A stretch of 64,000 bases of DNA, taken from assembly GCF_037975235.1 (NCBI RefSeq), contig NZ_CP150241.1:1922001-1986000 (forward strand), read 5' to 3'. Below, one piece after another: positions 25,557-34,401 of the stretch; within the stretch, counting starts at the first letter, position 1, and every line of letters begins with the position of its first letter. This DNA comes from Paenibacillus sp. FSL R5-0341 (GTDB lineage: Bacteria > Bacillota > Bacilli > Paenibacillales > Paenibacillaceae). The position numbers were made by a program, and so were the translations under genes. Below the pieces are notes generated by a model. That model had not been told where the DNA came from and searched no databases. It was given only the letters and a program-made list of their open reading frames with translations.

Positions 25557-26213
25557 ATGAAAAAAGTATGGCAGGTGGTCATCGTAGATATCCACCCCAC
25601 CAGCATGCTCGGTACAAAATTGATTTTGGAAGAGCAGCAGGATCTGACGGTACGTGGCATGACTTCGACCGGAACAGAAGGGCTCGATCTGGTGAATATT
25701 CACCAGCCTGATCTGATTCTCATGGATTATCGACTTCCAGAGGGCCAGGCAGATCAATATATTGCCCAGATGAAGAATCTGTCGGCACATAGTCACATCA
25801 TCATTTTGACAGATGAAGACAATGTGAAGCTGTTTCGTCATCTGATGAGTCTTGGTGCAAGCGGCATGCTATCGAAACAGGCTTCCCCTAGCCAGCTGAT
25901 TCATCTGATCTCGGGGTTACGTGAGGGCCATGTATCCATTCCATTATCGTGGTTAAACAGTGCGGAGTGGGCGCAACCCGTCGAGTCTCCAACCGAAGAA
26001 CGTGTCATTGAATTAACCGAAACCGAAACTTTTATCATGGAAAGAATTGTTCAGGGTGTAACCTATGATAAAATAGCGAGTGAGATCAACGTTAGCAGGC
26101 GCTCGATTGATAATTATCTGCGTAAAATATACGTGAAGCTGGAAGTAAGCAGCAGAGCACAGGCCATTGAACGTTATGCCTTGCATGCAAGGCAGGCGAA
26201 GACGGTATCCTGA
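25557..26213 (+). CDS. Orphan NarL/LuxR-family response regulator, ComA-like
   Basis: A 218-residue response regulator. The receiver has DIHP near residue 11, a phospho-acceptor Asp in LILMDYRLP and the switch Lys in LSKQAS. The C-terminal LuxR helix-turn-helix contains VTYDKIASEINVSRRSIDNYLRKIYVKL. The helix-turn-helix wording (RRSID...) and the general layout recall ComA of Bacillus subtilis. No kinase gene lies next to it, so the partner is unknown. The upstream gap contains a short inverted repeat that could be its own binding site. Competence or quorum control is only an inference from similarity. Confidence 0.82.
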   Translation: MKKVWQVVIVDIHPTSMLGTKLILEEQQDLTVRGMTSTGTEGLDLVNIHQPDLILMDYRLPEGQADQYIAQMKNLSAHSHIIILTDEDNVKLFRHLMSLGASGMLSKQASPSQLIHLISGLREGHVSIPLSWLNSAEWAQPVESPTEERVIELTETETFIMERIVQGVTYDKIASEINVSRRSIDNYLRKIYVKLEVSSRAQAIERYALHARQAKTVS

Positions 26214-26348
26214 CGAACCGGTTTAGTTCTTCCCATCCTCATAACAGGTCAGGTGTGCATCCGGTCATATTCGATGGCGAGCAGGAATAGGTTGTAGGGC
26301 TGCGAACTGCGAGTTCAGTTTCGATAGGGATGAAAGGGGATCGGATCG

Positions 26349-27572
26349 ATGAAATATTTCTTTGCTTCCCGTACCAACAGGCTTTTGTCATCACCGCTGA
26401 GGGATATACGTGAGATGTCTGGCAGGGATTATTTCATTTCTCTGGCAGAGGAATTGCCTGCGGAGGAGTTGTTTCCTTTCAAATTGCTGGAAGAAGCAGC
26501 GGTGTCTGTCTTTAGTTCAGGCCCTTCCGCATTGCAATATGGAGAACCAGCAGGCTACACACCCTTGAGAGAGTGGTTGAACAAAGACTGGAATGCACGC
26601 AAAGGCATACGAACGGTACCCGAGCAGATTCTGTTGACGACTGGTACCCAGCAGGCCATCGATCTGGTGATGCGTCTATTACTTGAGCCAGGGGACTCCG
26701 TACTGGTGGAACATCCCACATCTCCAGGCTGTTTAGAGGTTCTGGAGATGCAAGGAGCCAAGATTGTACCCGTAATGGGTGATCGGGACGGGATACTGCC
26801 AGACCTTTTGGAGCAGCACATGCAGCAGGTGAGACCGAAGCTGCTTTTTGCTGCACCCAGCTTCTCGAATCCGACGGGTGCTCTGTGGAGTATGGAGCGG
26901 CGGGAGGCTGTCCTTGAGCTGTGTTCACGCTATGGTGTGTTGCTTGTGGAAGATGATTCTTACGGAGAGCTTCATTTCGATGGCCTTGAGCCGGCGGAAT
27001 TCTATCGTAAATATCCTTCACTCTTTGCACTGGATACTGCCGACCAGGGTGGACATGTTCTCTACATCGGTTCGTTTAGCAAAACGGTAGCGCCCGCTCT
27101 TCGGACCGGATGGGCTGCTGGACATCCTGCGTTGATTCAGGCCATGGCCTCCGTTAAACGGATTGCAGATGGTCAGTCCAGTCCGATGAATCAGCGGCTG
27201 TTGTATCAACTGCTCGCCCATTCCCCTTTTCGATGGAGTGATCACCTGTCCATGCTGAACCGGGAATATAAGACAAGGCTCAAACTGATGCTTGAATTGT
27301 TGAAGAGACCGGGCTGGAAAGGGTGTCAGTACAACATCCCTGAGGGCGGTATGTATCTGTGGGTACAGTTGCCGGAAGGATTGGATAGTGGCGCTCTGCT
27401 CAAGGCGGCTCTGCCCAAAGGTGTATCTTTTCTTCCAGGCTCGCTATGCTCCACAGGTGTACAGGATCAACGTTACATTCGATTGAACTTTAGCCATCCG
27501 GGACGCGATGAATTGCTGCTCGGCATGAACTTGATCAGTGAAGCCATATCCGAATTTACGGCTCGCAGCTGA
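26349..27572 (+). CDS. PLP-dependent aminotransferase, MocR-like/2-aminoadipate type
   Basis: A 407-residue fold-type I aminotransferase with the LQYGEPAGYTPLREWL signature of the class I/II LysN-MocR branch. It has the TTGTQQAIDLV cofactor loop, the PSFSNPTG and VEDDSYGELHF blocks and the PLP lysine in YIGSFSKTVAPALRTGW. The helix-turn-helix of true MocR regulators is absent, so it should be an enzyme acting on an amino acid such as 2-aminoadipate, a branched-chain or an aromatic one. It stands alone between a response regulator and an azoreductase. Confidence 0.85.
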   Translation: MKYFFASRTNRLLSSPLRDIREMSGRDYFISLAEELPAEELFPFKLLEEAAVSVFSSGPSALQYGEPAGYTPLREWLNKDWNARKGIRTVPEQILLTTGTQQAIDLVMRLLLEPGDSVLVEHPTSPGCLEVLEMQGAKIVPVMGDRDGILPDLLEQHMQQVRPKLLFAAPSFSNPTGALWSMERREAVLELCSRYGVLLVEDDSYGELHFDGLEPAEFYRKYPSLFALDTADQGGHVLYIGSFSKTVAPALRTGWAAGHPALIQAMASVKRIADGQSSPMNQRLLYQLLAHSPFRWSDHLSMLNREYKTRLKLMLELLKRPGWKGCQYNIPEGGMYLWVQLPEGLDSGALLKAALPKGVSFLPGSLCSTGVQDQRYIRLNFSHPGRDELLLGMNLISEAISEFTARS

Positions 27573-27633
27573 GTCGAATCAAAATAGATTGTAGCAAAAT
27601 GCAAATTGGTTCATGAACTTAGTGATTACGTTA

Positions 27634-27662
27634 TTGCATCCACTAACATTTTTATATATAAT
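27634..27662 (+). promoter_or_regulatory. Sigma-A promoter of the azoreductase gene
   Basis: TTGCAT (27634-27639), 17 bases, perfect TATAAT (27657-27662). Confidence 0.65.
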
Positions 27663-27759
27663 ATGTATTAATGAGTTGTTGGTTTCTTTATATAAGCTGC
27701 AATTGTGGTGAATTCAGAAAGAGCACTCATATATTTTATCTAACGGGGGAAAATTCAAC

Positions 27760-28386
27760 ATGTCTAATATTTTATTCGTTAAAGCAAATGACCGTCCTGC
27801 AGATCAAGCAGTCAGCGTTAAATTGTACGATGCATTCTTGAGCGCATACAAAGAGTCCCACCCAGGTGACACAGTTACTGAGCTGGATCTCTACAATACA
27901 GATCTTCCTTACTATGGCAACACTGTAATTACAGGTGGCTATAAAGCAGCAAACGGCATTGAAGCAACTGCTGAAGAGCAAAAAGCTGCAGCACTGGCTG
28001 CACAACTGCAAGATCAATTCCTGGCAGCAGACAAAGTGGTATTTGCATTCCCGCTCTGGAACTTCACTGTTCCTGCTCCACTGGTGAACTACATTTCCTA
28101 CCTGAGCCAAGCTGGTAAAATGTTCAAATACACAGCTGAAGGCCCTGTAGGTCTCGTAGGCGACAAAAAAGTGGCATTGTTGAACGCACGTGGTGGCGTT
28201 TATTCCGTAGAGCCAATGGCTTCTGTTGAAATGTCTGTTAAATATGTAACTAACGTATTGGCTTTCTGGGGCATTCAAAACCCTGAGCTGGTTATCGTTG
28301 AAGGACATAACGCTGCTGCAGATCGTGCTGAAGAAATCGTTACTGCAGGTCTGAAATTGGCTTCCGAAGTAGCAGTGAAATTCTAA
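27760..28386 (+). CDS. azoR: FMN-dependent NADH-azoreductase
   Basis: A 208-residue flavodoxin-like quinone/azo-compound reductase that uses FMN and NADH for two-electron reductions and so avoids semiquinone radicals. The FMN-binding blocks FPLWNFTVPAPLVNYISYLSQAGKMF and LLNARGGVYS are those of the AzoR family. Codon use is strongly biased, suggesting high expression. It is monocistronic, with its own promoter and a strong bidirectional terminator. Such genes are often induced by electrophile stress, but no operator was recognised. Confidence 0.92.
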   Translation: MSNILFVKANDRPADQAVSVKLYDAFLSAYKESHPGDTVTELDLYNTDLPYYGNTVITGGYKAANGIEATAEEQKAAALAAQLQDQFLAADKVVFAFPLWNFTVPAPLVNYISYLSQAGKMFKYTAEGPVGLVGDKKVALLNARGGVYSVEPMASVEMSVKYVTNVLAFWGIQNPELVIVEGHNAAADRAEEIVTAGLKLASEVAVKF

Positions 28387-28411
28387 TAGCATTCTTTTAT
28401 ATAGTACACAC

Positions 28412-28452
28412 AAAAACACCTGTAGTCTCCACTGGAGATTACAGGTGTTTTT
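28412..28452. terminator. Bidirectional terminator between azoR and the minus-strand nuclease-like gene
   Basis: AAAAACACCTGTA pairs with TACAGGTGTTTTT with an inner TCTCC/GGAGA helix. It can serve both converging genes. Confidence 0.9.
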
Positions 28453-28495
28453 GTATTCTCATTTTTTTGAATACGATACGCCAGATGATTCCGAA

Positions 28496-29341
28496 TTAGA
28501 TATGGCCTGTATTTTTCAAGTACTGCTCCGCTGCTTCAGCGATGTGCGCAAGGTCGTCCTGGTTCTCACCAGATACAGAATATGTTACATCAAGTTCATT
28601 CATGGTTCGTTCGATCATATCATTATCCTCAAGCATGTGTGCATGCTCGGTTAACGCTTGTACTCCCTTGATCGTCAGAATATACTTTCCGCGGGAGAGG
28701 CGTTCAAACCAGCCATAATAATTTTTTTGCAGAATCGCCGCTGCAGAGCCTACACCTGTCTGTCTGGCAAGGTTGGCGGGAGAGGATTCTCCGTTCGTCC
28801 GTAGAGCGGATGCGACACGTAAGGCCTTCTCACGATATGCGGTGACCAGCTGTCTGCGTGTACTGCCTCCCGTATTGTAGTCTCCACTGCGTTCGTCGAA
28901 TTCCTTGAGCAAACGTTTCCGCCGAATGCCGCTTTTGCGGGTAACTTGATTGTGGCTAGTGAGGGCCGTCTGGGCAGATGGTTCGCACAGTACATCAATT
29001 AGGGGAGCTTTGGTTTTGTAAAATGTGACAGTCAGCAGCCCAAGACCGAGTTGTCTGCATAGTGCGGTCAGTTCGCTCCAACGTTGGTTCACGGCTCCGC
29101 GTTTGCTGCGATTACGCTCGACGGCCAGATACACAAACGGGCTAAGCTTCAATCGCTGCATGCCCTGCAACAACAGGGAGAGGTTAAATGTTTTTTTCAT
29201 TTCCACAATGAGTGGTTCGTCCTGGTCCGATCTGACCCCTACGAGGTCACAATGTCTGACTTCCGCCTTGACGTCGAAGCCACGCTGCTCGAAGAAAGCT
29301 TTCACAGGCGAATATAATTCAGTTTCGTATTGCACAGCCAT
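28496..29341 (-). CDS. DUF2161-type PD-(D/E)XK nuclease-like protein with a winged-helix tail
   Basis: A 281-residue protein whose first ~130 residues match the DUF2161 group of restriction-like nucleases: a conserved Glu near the start (YETELYSPVK), then CDLVGVR and, after a turn, IVEMKK, giving the D...ExK pattern of the metal-binding active site. The second half is basic and then contains a helix-turn-helix-like stretch (SPANLARQTGVGSAAAILQKNYYGWFERLSRGKYILT), typical of a winged helix. Biochemical function is unknown for the family; DNA cleavage or repair is inferred from the fold. It is transcribed divergently from prkA. Confidence 0.8.
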   Translation of the reverse strand: MAVQYETELYSPVKAFFEQRGFDVKAEVRHCDLVGVRSDQDEPLIVEMKKTFNLSLLLQGMQRLKLSPFVYLAVERNRSKRGAVNQRWSELTALCRQLGLGLLTVTFYKTKAPLIDVLCEPSAQTALTSHNQVTRKSGIRRKRLLKEFDERSGDYNTGGSTRRQLVTAYREKALRVASALRTNGESSPANLARQTGVGSAAAILQKNYYGWFERLSRGKYILTIKGVQALTEHAHMLEDNDMIERTMNELDVTYSVSGENQDDLAHIAEAAEQYLKNTGHI

Positions 29342-29702
29342 CGTCCGTACTCCTTTCCTGAAGTGGCCTGTCTCTGACCATGTGTTGTCCGGTTTCCTGA
29401 ATTTAGAACCCTCATTATATCATATTCGTTCTTTTTTTTCTGAGGGCACAAGATGTCTGATAGAACAGGGAAAAGCCAAAATTCGAAGTGGTTGATTGAA
29501 AAAAAGAGGTCAACTTATCCGAATTGCCGCATAGGTATGTAATACACTTTTCACAACAAAACAAGACGTTTGGACAGAGGGTGGCGGGACTACACAGGAC
29601 CGCGAGATTGGTATTCAAGCAGGAGCCGCAATTCTATTGATTTCTTCATACCATTCGGAATGGTTGACAATCACACTAAAGGAGCCATGGGAGGTACCAA
29701 GC
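29342..29702. other. Divergent intergenic region with a 15-bp palindrome upstream of prkA
   Basis: The gap has no visible gene. ACCATTC-G-GAATGGT at 29650-29664 is a perfect palindrome about 40 bases before the prkA start. A sigma-E promoter is expected for prkA from Bacillus, and CATACCAT at 29647-29654 could be its -10, but no matching -35 was convincing. Confidence 0.3.
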
Positions 29703-31598
29703 ATGAATATTTTTGAACGCGTTGCGGAACATCGGGCAGAGAGTGACCGTTTGACATGGAACGGAACATTTGAAGATTATATTGCGCTGCTGAGAGAGGA
29801 CCCGACTCCGGCAATGACGGCTCACGCCAGAGTGTATGAGATGATTGAATCGTTTGGCGTGGAAGAAGTAGGTGGGCATAAGCGGTACAAGTTTTTTGAA
29901 CAGGAGATCTTCGGACTGGATCGATCGATTGAAAAGCTGGTCGAAGAATACTTTCACTCAGCAGCACGCCGTCTGGATGTACGTAAACGGATCTTGCTCC
30001 TGATGGGTCCCGTAAGCGGAGGTAAATCGACGTTGGTGACGCTGCTCAAGCGGGGGCTTGAACAGTTCTCGCGGACAGAGAAAGGTGCCATATACGCCAT
30101 TGATGGATGCCCGATGCATGAGGAACCGCTGCATCTGATTCCACTGGAGCTTCGTCCTGAAGTGGAAAAGGAAATTGGAGTCCGCATTGAGGGTAACCTT
30201 TGCCCATCCTGCCAGATGAGACTGCGTACCGAATATGGTGGTGATATCAGCAAGGTGCCGGTGGAACGAGTCCTTGTTTCCGAAGATAATCGGGTGGGGA
30301 TAGGAACGTTCAGTCCATCTGATCCGAAATCACAGGACATAGCCGATCTGACCGGTAGTATCGACTTTTCTACCATTACGGAGTTTGGTTCCGAATCCGA
30401 TCCACGTGCCTATCGTTTTGATGGGGAGTTGAACAAGGCGAACCGTGGGCTGATGGAGTTCCAGGAGATGTTGAAATGTGATGAGAAATTCCTGTGGAAT
30501 CTCTTGTCGCTCACGCAAGAAGGTAATTTCAAAGCAGGACGCTTCGCCCTAATCAGTGCGGATGAAATGATTGTGGCGCATACGAATGAATCGGAGTATA
30601 AGTCCTTTATCTCCAACAAGAAAAATGAGGCGCTGCAATCCCGGATGATTGTCATGCCGATTCCGTACAATCTGAAGGTGTCCGAGGAAGAGAAAATCTA
30701 TGCCAAGCTGATTCAGCAAAGTGACATGAAGCATGTTCATATTGCACCGCATGCACTGCGGACTGCAGCCATTTTTTCCATACTTACCCGCTTGAAGGAA
30801 ACAAAGAAACAGGGCATGGATCTCGTGAAAAAAATGCGGATGTATGATGGTGAAGAAGTGGAAGGATACAAAGAAGCCGATCTGCGCGAGATGCAAAATG
30901 AGTATCTGGATGAAGGGATGTCTGGCATTGACCCACGGTATGTCATCAACCGGATATCCAGTGCTTTGATCAAGCAAAATCTTCAGTGCATTAACGCGCT
31001 GGACATTCTGCGGGCCATCAAGGACGGTCTGGACCAGCATGCTTCCATTACGAAGGAAGAGCGGGAGCGTTATCTGAACTTTATCGCTCTTGCACGCAAA
31101 GAGTATGATGAACTGGCCAAGAAGGAAGTACAGAAAGCATTTGTGTACTCATTCGAGGAGTCAGCCAGAACGTTATTCGAGAATTATCTCGATAACATCG
31201 AAGCATTCTGCAACTGGTCCAAGATTCGTGATCCGCTCACGGATGAAGAGATGGACCCGGATGAGCGTTTGATGCGTTCCATTGAAGAGCAGATCGGGAT
31301 CTCCGAGAATGCGAAGAAAGCGTTCAGGGAAGAGATTTTGATTCGAATCTCGGCATACTCCCGCAAGGAGCGCAAGTTCGAATACAGCAGCCATGATCGT
31401 CTGCGTGAAGCGATTGAGAAGAAGTTGTTTACCGATCTGAAAGACATCGTCAAGATCACAACTTCAACCAAAACACCGGATGCAACCCAATTGAAACGAA
31501 TGAATGAAGTGATCAAACGCTTAATTGAGGAACATGGATATACCGCAGCCAGTGCGAACGAACTGCTACGTTATGTGGGCAGTCTGCTTAATCGCTAA
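29703..31598 (+). CDS. prkA: PrkA serine protein kinase / AAA+ protein
   Basis: A 631-residue protein, exactly the length of Bacillus subtilis PrkA, with an AAA+-like ATPase domain (Walker A in MGPVSGGKSTLV near residue 100), a zinc-finger-like CPMHEEPLHL...CPSC segment and a C-terminal kinase-related domain. PrkA is made in the mother cell and promotes sporulation; kinase and AAA+ protease-like activities have both been reported for the family. The frame opens 22 codons earlier, but GGGAGG lies right before ATG 29703. Its usual partners yhbH and spoVR lie 9-12 kb downstream on the opposite strand instead of adjacent. Confidence 0.95.
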   Translation: MNIFERVAEHRAESDRLTWNGTFEDYIALLREDPTPAMTAHARVYEMIESFGVEEVGGHKRYKFFEQEIFGLDRSIEKLVEEYFHSAARRLDVRKRILLLMGPVSGGKSTLVTLLKRGLEQFSRTEKGAIYAIDGCPMHEEPLHLIPLELRPEVEKEIGVRIEGNLCPSCQMRLRTEYGGDISKVPVERVLVSEDNRVGIGTFSPSDPKSQDIADLTGSIDFSTITEFGSESDPRAYRFDGELNKANRGLMEFQEMLKCDEKFLWNLLSLTQEGNFKAGRFALISADEMIVAHTNESEYKSFISNKKNEALQSRMIVMPIPYNLKVSEEEKIYAKLIQQSDMKHVHIAPHALRTAAIFSILTRLKETKKQGMDLVKKMRMYDGEEVEGYKEADLREMQNEYLDEGMSGIDPRYVINRISSALIKQNLQCINALDILRAIKDGLDQHASITKEERERYLNFIALARKEYDELAKKEVQKAFVYSFEESARTLFENYLDNIEAFCNWSKIRDPLTDEEMDPDERLMRSIEEQIGISENAKKAFREEILIRISAYSRKERKFEYSSHDRLREAIEKKLFTDLKDIVKITTSTKTPDATQLKRMNEVIKRLIEEHGYTAASANELLRYVGSLLNR

Positions 31599-31621
31599 TC
31601 GGCAACGAACCATTCCGGATC

Positions 31622-31676
31622 AGGCTCCTGATGCCTGCTGTGAGGCTCCTTCACAGCAGGGTCGGGGCCTTTTTAG
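31622..31676 (+). terminator. Terminator of prkA
   Basis: CCTGCTGTGA pairs perfectly with TCACAGCAGG, with outer GGCTCC/GGGGCC pairing, then TTTTT. Confidence 0.85.
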
Positions 31677-31841
31677 TTCGATGAGGATCTTATACATCTA
31701 AAAAGCTGACAAATAAGGTTAATTTTAAAGAGAATTAGTTCTAATGGTATATGTATATTTAGGTATTTTAGTCTATAATCGATACATATATTTACAATTT
31801 AAAGTAATATAGTGTTTATTAAGGAGCTGACTGAACCAGAT

Positions 31842-32849
31842 ATGAGCAGTATTTCCGCAACAAGACAGAAGCAACTTGATTACATGGGATTAACCGCAGG
31901 GGATTTAGCCCTGCTTGCCGATCATCGGCCTGTTTTTAAAAAAGTCGTTAACGAAGTGGTAGATCATTTCTACAATCATGTGGGAAATTATCCTGAATTG
32001 GTAGATCTGATTGCCCGATTCTCTACGATTGATCGTCTCAAAGAAACACAGAAGATGTACTGGTTATCGATGACGGACGGGGTCGTTGACGACGCATATA
32101 TTGAGCAGCGGATTGCGATTGGACTTGTGCATTCCCGTATTGGTTTGTCCGAGGATTATTATCTGGGCACTTATATGGTCTACCTAGATATCGCAACAAG
32201 CATATTCCAACAGGTTATCCCTGATTCCTGGCATCTTGTTATCCAGGCGCTTAGCAAAATGTTCAATCTGGATTCACAGCTTGTCCTTGAGGCCTATGAG
32301 AAGAAAGAAAAAGAAAAGTTATCACAGCTTGCAGATGATCAACAACATACACTACAGGCGATCACGCAGATTACGCAAGAACTTACGGGCATGATTAGTG
32401 AATTAAATGAAAATGCCCTGGCGATCTCGAGTGTAGCGAAGGAAACAGCGGCTTCTCAGGATCAGGCTCAAGTTCTGCTTACCGAATTGACGGGGGAGAT
32501 CAATCAGATTGGAAAAATGGGTGAACTCATTCGCGAGATATCGGATCAGAGTCATCTTGTCGGTCTGAATGCAGCGATTGAAGCTGCTCATGCAGGAGAG
32601 TTTGGACGAGGCTTCGAAGTGGTCGCCAGTGAGGTACGCAAGCTTGCAGCCAGTTCCCGGGATGCCCAGGGTAAAATTCAGTCTAATCTGGAGCAGATCA
32701 TGAAGAAACTGAGCAGTGTGCAGCAGGAGTCGGATCATACGTCCCGCGGTGCTCGTAGCCAAGCTTCACGCTCGGCTGAACTCGCTGTATTTGCGACAAC
32801 AATGGAGAAACTGTCTCTGGATTTGAAGAAACTGGAACAGCAGGAATAG
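31842..32849 (+). CDS. hemAT: Globin-coupled methyl-accepting chemotaxis-type sensor (HemAT-like)
   Basis: A soluble 335-residue oxygen-sensing transducer. The first ~170 residues are a sensor globin with the proximal haem His97 (GLVHSRIGL) and the YWLSM segment typical of HemAT. The rest is a short MCP signalling hairpin ([37 protein letters not shown]) that contacts CheA/CheW. The signalling domain is shorter than in Bacillus HemAT (about 432 residues in total), as in other compact globin sensors. A GTG at 31812 has no ribosome site; ATG 31842 follows AAGGAG at an unusually long 15 bases, so the start is not fully certain. A TATAAT at 31773-31778 is a likely -10. Confidence 0.88.
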   Translation: MSSISATRQKQLDYMGLTAGDLALLADHRPVFKKVVNEVVDHFYNHVGNYPELVDLIARFSTIDRLKETQKMYWLSMTDGVVDDAYIEQRIAIGLVHSRIGLSEDYYLGTYMVYLDIATSIFQQVIPDSWHLVIQALSKMFNLDSQLVLEAYEKKEKEKLSQLADDQQHTLQAITQITQELTGMISELNENALAISSVAKETAASQDQAQVLLTELTGEINQIGKMGELIREISDQSHLVGLNAAIEAAHAGEFGRGFEVVASEVRKLAASSRDAQGKIQSNLEQIMKKLSSVQQESDHTSRGARSQASRSAELAVFATTMEKLSLDLKKLEQQE

Positions 32850-32978
32850 ACGTTAAAACCATTAGGAAGCTTCCATACCGTTTCAGGCTGTTTTAAGCTA
32901 TAATGGGTAGACAAACCTGCCGATGTTATAGAAAATGCAGCCGGAGACAGGGGATTTGAAAGAGGTTGAGGTGATCAG

Positions 32979-33986
32979 ATGGCTTCTATCCATGATGTGG
33001 CCAAGGAAGCGGGAGTATCTGTTGCAACCGTTTCCAAAGTGATAAACGATTATCCCGATGTAAGTGAAAAAACGCGCAAAAAAGTAAATATAGCCATCGA
33101 ATTATTGAAATATCAACCCAATGTGGTCGCACGTGGACTTGTAAAACGCCGTTCATGGACGGTGGGTGTACTGTTAACAGTTCCGTTTACGAACCCGTTT
33201 GTGTCGGAGTTGCTGGAAGGAATCAAGACAGCGCTGGAGAACAGTGGATACGATCTGGTCCGGTTGTCTACTCGATTCGACGACCCGACATACTCGTTCA
33301 TCAAACATTGCCGCAGCCGTAATGTGGATGGCGTTGTAGTATTCGGGGAAGGCAGAGAAAACGCGAGTATTCAGGAACTGGTGGATGCAGAGATTCCGAC
33401 GATGTTTGTTGATACAGACATGTTAGGTAAGCGTGCCGGATACATTACAACGGATAACGCAAACGGGATCTCCATGAGTGTCAAACATTTGCATGAGCTT
33501 GGGCATCACAAAATTGCCTATATCTCAGGCACCCTTGGACCTGCCGTAGCCAATCTGCGATTGGAAGGATATCGGGAAGGGCTGAAAGAATGTGGTATTC
33601 CGTATTCTACGGTATATCTGGAAGTCTGCGATTATTCATTCGACGGGGGAAGCAAGGCTGCCCGACGATTGCTGGCACTTCAGGATCAGCCAACGGGGAT
33701 TGTCTGTGCTTCGGATATGTCTGCCTTTGGTGCGATTCATGAGATTGAAAAGCATGGACTGCGTGTACCGGAAGATATCTCGGTTGTCGGATTCGACAAC
33801 ACGTATTATGCCGAGGTGTTCAAACCAGGACTGACCACGGTGAATCAGAATATCTATTCCATTGGCATTAAGTCCATTGAATATCTGATTGCCATGATCG
33901 AAAATCCGGCGTATTCTCCTCCTGTTGTTACGGAACCCTCCAATCTGGTTATCCGTCAGACGACAGCACCAGTCAATGAATCATAA
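32979..33986 (+). CDS. LacI-family transcriptional regulator
   Basis: A 335-residue LacI/GalR repressor: N-terminal helix-turn-helix (SIHDVAKEAGVSVATVSKVINDYPDVS) and a sugar-binding domain with the IDxVGFDN-type block ISVVGFDNTYYAEVFKPGLTTV. The start has a GAGGTTGAGGTGA ribosome site. It sits 416 bases upstream of the GH10 xylanase gene on the same strand but with its own terminator between, so control of the xylanase is plausible, not shown. Confidence 0.9.
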   Translation: MASIHDVAKEAGVSVATVSKVINDYPDVSEKTRKKVNIAIELLKYQPNVVARGLVKRRSWTVGVLLTVPFTNPFVSELLEGIKTALENSGYDLVRLSTRFDDPTYSFIKHCRSRNVDGVVVFGEGRENASIQELVDAEIPTMFVDTDMLGKRAGYITTDNANGISMSVKHLHELGHHKIAYISGTLGPAVANLRLEGYREGLKECGIPYSTVYLEVCDYSFDGGSKAARRLLALQDQPTGIVCASDMSAFGAIHEIEKHGLRVPEDISVVGFDNTYYAEVFKPGLTTVNQNIYSIGIKSIEYLIAMIENPAYSPPVVTEPSNLVIRQTTAPVNES

Positions 33987-33998
33987 TTTGGAACAAAC

Positions 33999-34027
33999 AA
34001 GAGCACAGCCATAGGCTGTGCTCTTTT
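33999..34027 (+). terminator. Terminator of the LacI-type gene
   Basis: AAGAGCACAGCC pairs with GGCTGTGCTCTT across ATA, then TTT. Confidence 0.9.
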
Positions 34028-34148
34028 ATCGTATCGTCTTGTTATGATGATAATAGATAGTTCATTGATTTTCACCGCTGGATAGAGGGTTAACAACAAT
34101 TTAAAGGGGGTGTTATTTTCACTTATTATGTGTATTGACAATAAAAGG

Positions 34149-34154
34149 TATAAT
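34149..34154 (+). promoter_or_regulatory. Likely -10 element of the xylanase promoter
   Basis: Perfect TATAAT. A TTGACA lies only 8 bases upstream (34135-34140), too close to be its -35, and no canonical -35 is present at 17 bases; the promoter may need an activator. Downstream DNA holds the cre site and overlapping inverted repeats (AGTATGA/TCATACT at about 34197-34221). Confidence 0.4.
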
Positions 34155-34168
34155 AACATAAATTTATT

Positions 34169-34182
34169 TGTAACCGCTTACT
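34169..34182. promoter_or_regulatory. cre-like site (CcpA) upstream of the xylanase gene
   Basis: TGTAACCGCTTACT matches the Bacillus cre consensus TGWAANCGNTNWCA at all but the last position. It begins about 15 bases after the TATAAT, a position where CcpA-HPr(Ser-P) would block transcription, so glucose repression of the xylanase is expected. Confidence 0.6.
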
Positions 34183-34401
34183 TAATATCGAAAAAGTAAG
34201 TATGAGTGGCAAAAGTCATACTCACTCGTAAAGGTTGATGACCATGCATCAGGTGTCCCTGATGCCATCCGTGCAACAATGAAGATTGTTGCCAGCGTAA
34301 TAATCAACAAGTATATCCATGTATGCAGTACATTGTTGTGAAAGGCCCAACGCTTGGCAGAGTCATAGAACGTTGACATGAACCTACGAGGAGGAGATGG
34401 A

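Noticed and set aside
29647..29654. Sigma-E promoter of prkA
   Set aside because: Only the -10-like CATACCAT is acceptable; no matching -35 at the right distance was found.
34135..34140. TTGACA as the -35 of the xylanase promoter
   Set aside because: It is only 8 bases from the TATAAT at 34149, far too close, and the sequence 17 bases downstream is not a good -10.
34182..34379. A 65-codon minus-strand frame with a hydrophobic stretch between the LacI gene and the xylanase gene
   Set aside because: It has no ribosome site before its ATG and overlaps the cre site and inverted repeats of the xylanase control region, so regulatory DNA is the better reading.
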